Shown here: positions 5,874-6,552 of the stretch, one piece after another
Layout of the letters: each line of letters starts with the position of its first letter
Numbering within the stretch: the stretch's first letter is position 1
NCBI GenBank assembly: GCA_023429275.1
Contig: JAEYWB010000450.1
Location: 1 to 6,552 of the forward strand
Source of the DNA: Planctomycetota bacterium
Lineage (GTDB): Bacteria > Planctomycetota > Planctomycetia > Planctomycetales > Planctomycetaceae
Direction of reading: 5' to 3'
Length of the DNA stretch: 6,552 bases
The notes under the pieces: model-generated
What the model saw: the letters and a program-made list of their open reading frames with translations, nothing else
Databases searched by the model: none
Told to the model about the DNA's origin: nothing
Made by a program: the position numbers and the translations under genes

Positions 5874-6552
5874 ATGCGACGCTCGCTGATCTCGTTTGTG
5901 GCCGCTCTCGTGGTGGCCGGAACAGTTTCCCCATTGCTTGCTCAGCCGGGACCACGCCCCTCAGGTGGCCCCGGTTCCCGAGACGACGACCGCCCCGGCC
6001 CGCCGCGCCTGGACGCATCGTCCCGCGGGGAGCGTGATCGACAGGATCACCGCCACGTTGGCCGCGATCGCGAAGACCGGGGCCGGGACGACCGCGATCA
6101 CCGCGATGGAAGGGGGGGCGGCGGGGGACCGGTCGGCCGGGCCTCCGACTCGCATCGGCCGGAACTCCGTCGGCCGTGGGAGGGGCGTTCGTCATCTGGC
6201 CGCGGCCGGCCATCGTTCGCTCACAGCCATCGTGGGGGCTTCGGCGGATTCCGGCCCGGTTCCTCATCTGGTCCGCGCTTCGGGTGGAATCACGACCGAG
6301 GCCACGGTCCCGATCGGGTCCATGGCCGTCCGGGCTGGAGAGGGGAAGGGCACTTGCGCAACGGGCCCCGATCCCGGTCGTCAGCCGCCTGGGGACACCA
6401 TCATCGCGGTGGATCGTTCCACGGCCAACGGGCCGGTCGGCCGGACGATTTCCGGCATCACGGCTCGCATCGTTCTCCGGAATACGGTCGGGGATGGGGG
6501 AGCCACGGACCACGGGATCGGCAGCATGACGGCTGGCGGCCCGGCTCCTCGT
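5874..6552 (+). CDS. secreted Arg/Gly/His/Asp-rich low-complexity protein, truncated by window end
   Basis: From ATG 5874 the frame stays open for 226 codons to the window edge, so the C-terminus is missing. Residues 1-23 form a classic Sec signal peptide: basic MRR, a hydrophobic core SLISFVAALVVAG, and a likely cut after A23 before Gln24. The mature part is of very low complexity. Residues about 35-80 are a mixed-charge Arg/Asp stretch with DRD, RDD and DHRD steps, followed by five glycines. Beyond that come Gly/His/Arg/Ser-rich runs with scattered Trp and Phe (HRGGFGGF, WGHHHRGG, FRHHGSHRSPE). No cysteine or enzyme motif is visible. It should be exported and disordered, perhaps a periplasmic or surface polyelectrolyte able to bind metal ions through its histidines; that role is inferred from composition. 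Competing frames on both strands lack a signal peptide. Confidence 0.72.
   Translation, partial: MRRSLISFVAALVVAGTVSPLLAQPGPRPSGGPGSRDDDRPGPPRLDASSRGERDRQDHRHVGRDREDRGRDDRDHRDGRGGGGGPVGRASDSHRPELRRPWEGRSSSGRGRPSFAHSHRGGFGGFRPGSSSGPRFGWNHDRGHGPDRVHGRPGWRGEGHLRNGPRSRSSAAWGHHHRGGSFHGQRAGRPDDFRHHGSHRSPEYGRGWGSHGPRDRQHDGWRPGSS

Noticed and set aside
5872..6513. 213-aa minus-strand frame opposite the secreted protein
   Set aside because: It is Arg/Pro/Gly/Asp-rich, with no signal peptide and no fold-like pattern. The plus-strand frame has a signal peptide, a ribosome binding site and stays open to the window end.
6176..6529. 117-aa plus-strand frame in a second reading frame
   Set aside because: It lies wholly inside the open secreted-protein frame and has no ribosome binding site. 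Its start has no hydrophobic leader of the expected shape.

Overview
The window is GC-rich, densely coding bacterial DNA. Three things suggest a member of the Planctomycetota: weak or absent Shine-Dalgarno sites ahead of most genes, intergenic repeats built on CACGGA/CACAGAG-type modules, and an SGNH-like protein whose conserved blocks resemble planctomycete relatives. The phylum assignment is inference from pattern. No rRNA, tRNA, insertion sequence or CRISPR array was seen.

Layout, left to right. A small uncharacterised gene (31-351, +) converges on a minus-strand gene (506-1423) for a protein with an SGNH/GDSL-hydrolase fold. A 58-bp palindromic repeat (434-491) lies between their 3' ends, where a bidirectional terminator would be expected. 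A divergent upstream region (1424-1786) separates the SGNH-like gene from two same-strand transporter-type genes: an ABC-2 family permease (1787-2755) and a full-length ABC exporter-like protein (2907-4826). A strong GC-rich stem-loop (2801-2827) sits in the gap between these two. A 587-nt stretch with no convincing gene (4827-5413) follows, containing a second inverted-repeat element (4954-5088). The window ends with a small zinc-ribbon protein (5414-5797) and a secreted, highly charged, low-complexity protein whose frame is still open at the window edge (5874-6552).

The main result is that two genes look like intact pseudoenzymes. In the ABC exporter-like protein (639 aa) the transmembrane region and the NBD fold are continuous and complete. 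However, the A-loop aromatic, the whole Walker A P-loop, the Q-loop glutamine, the signature serine, the Walker B aspartate and the switch histidine are all replaced. The SGNH-like protein keeps its block I serine but lacks the block III Asn and block V His. Neither frame is broken, so decay into pseudogenes is the less likely reading.

The second result is that both intergenic repeats share one architecture: 9-nt modules beginning CAC, arranged head to head so that the transcript could fold back on itself. The permease and the ATPase-dead ABC protein may form one membrane system, but no functional ATPase gene lies in the window to energise either. That link rests only on adjacency.
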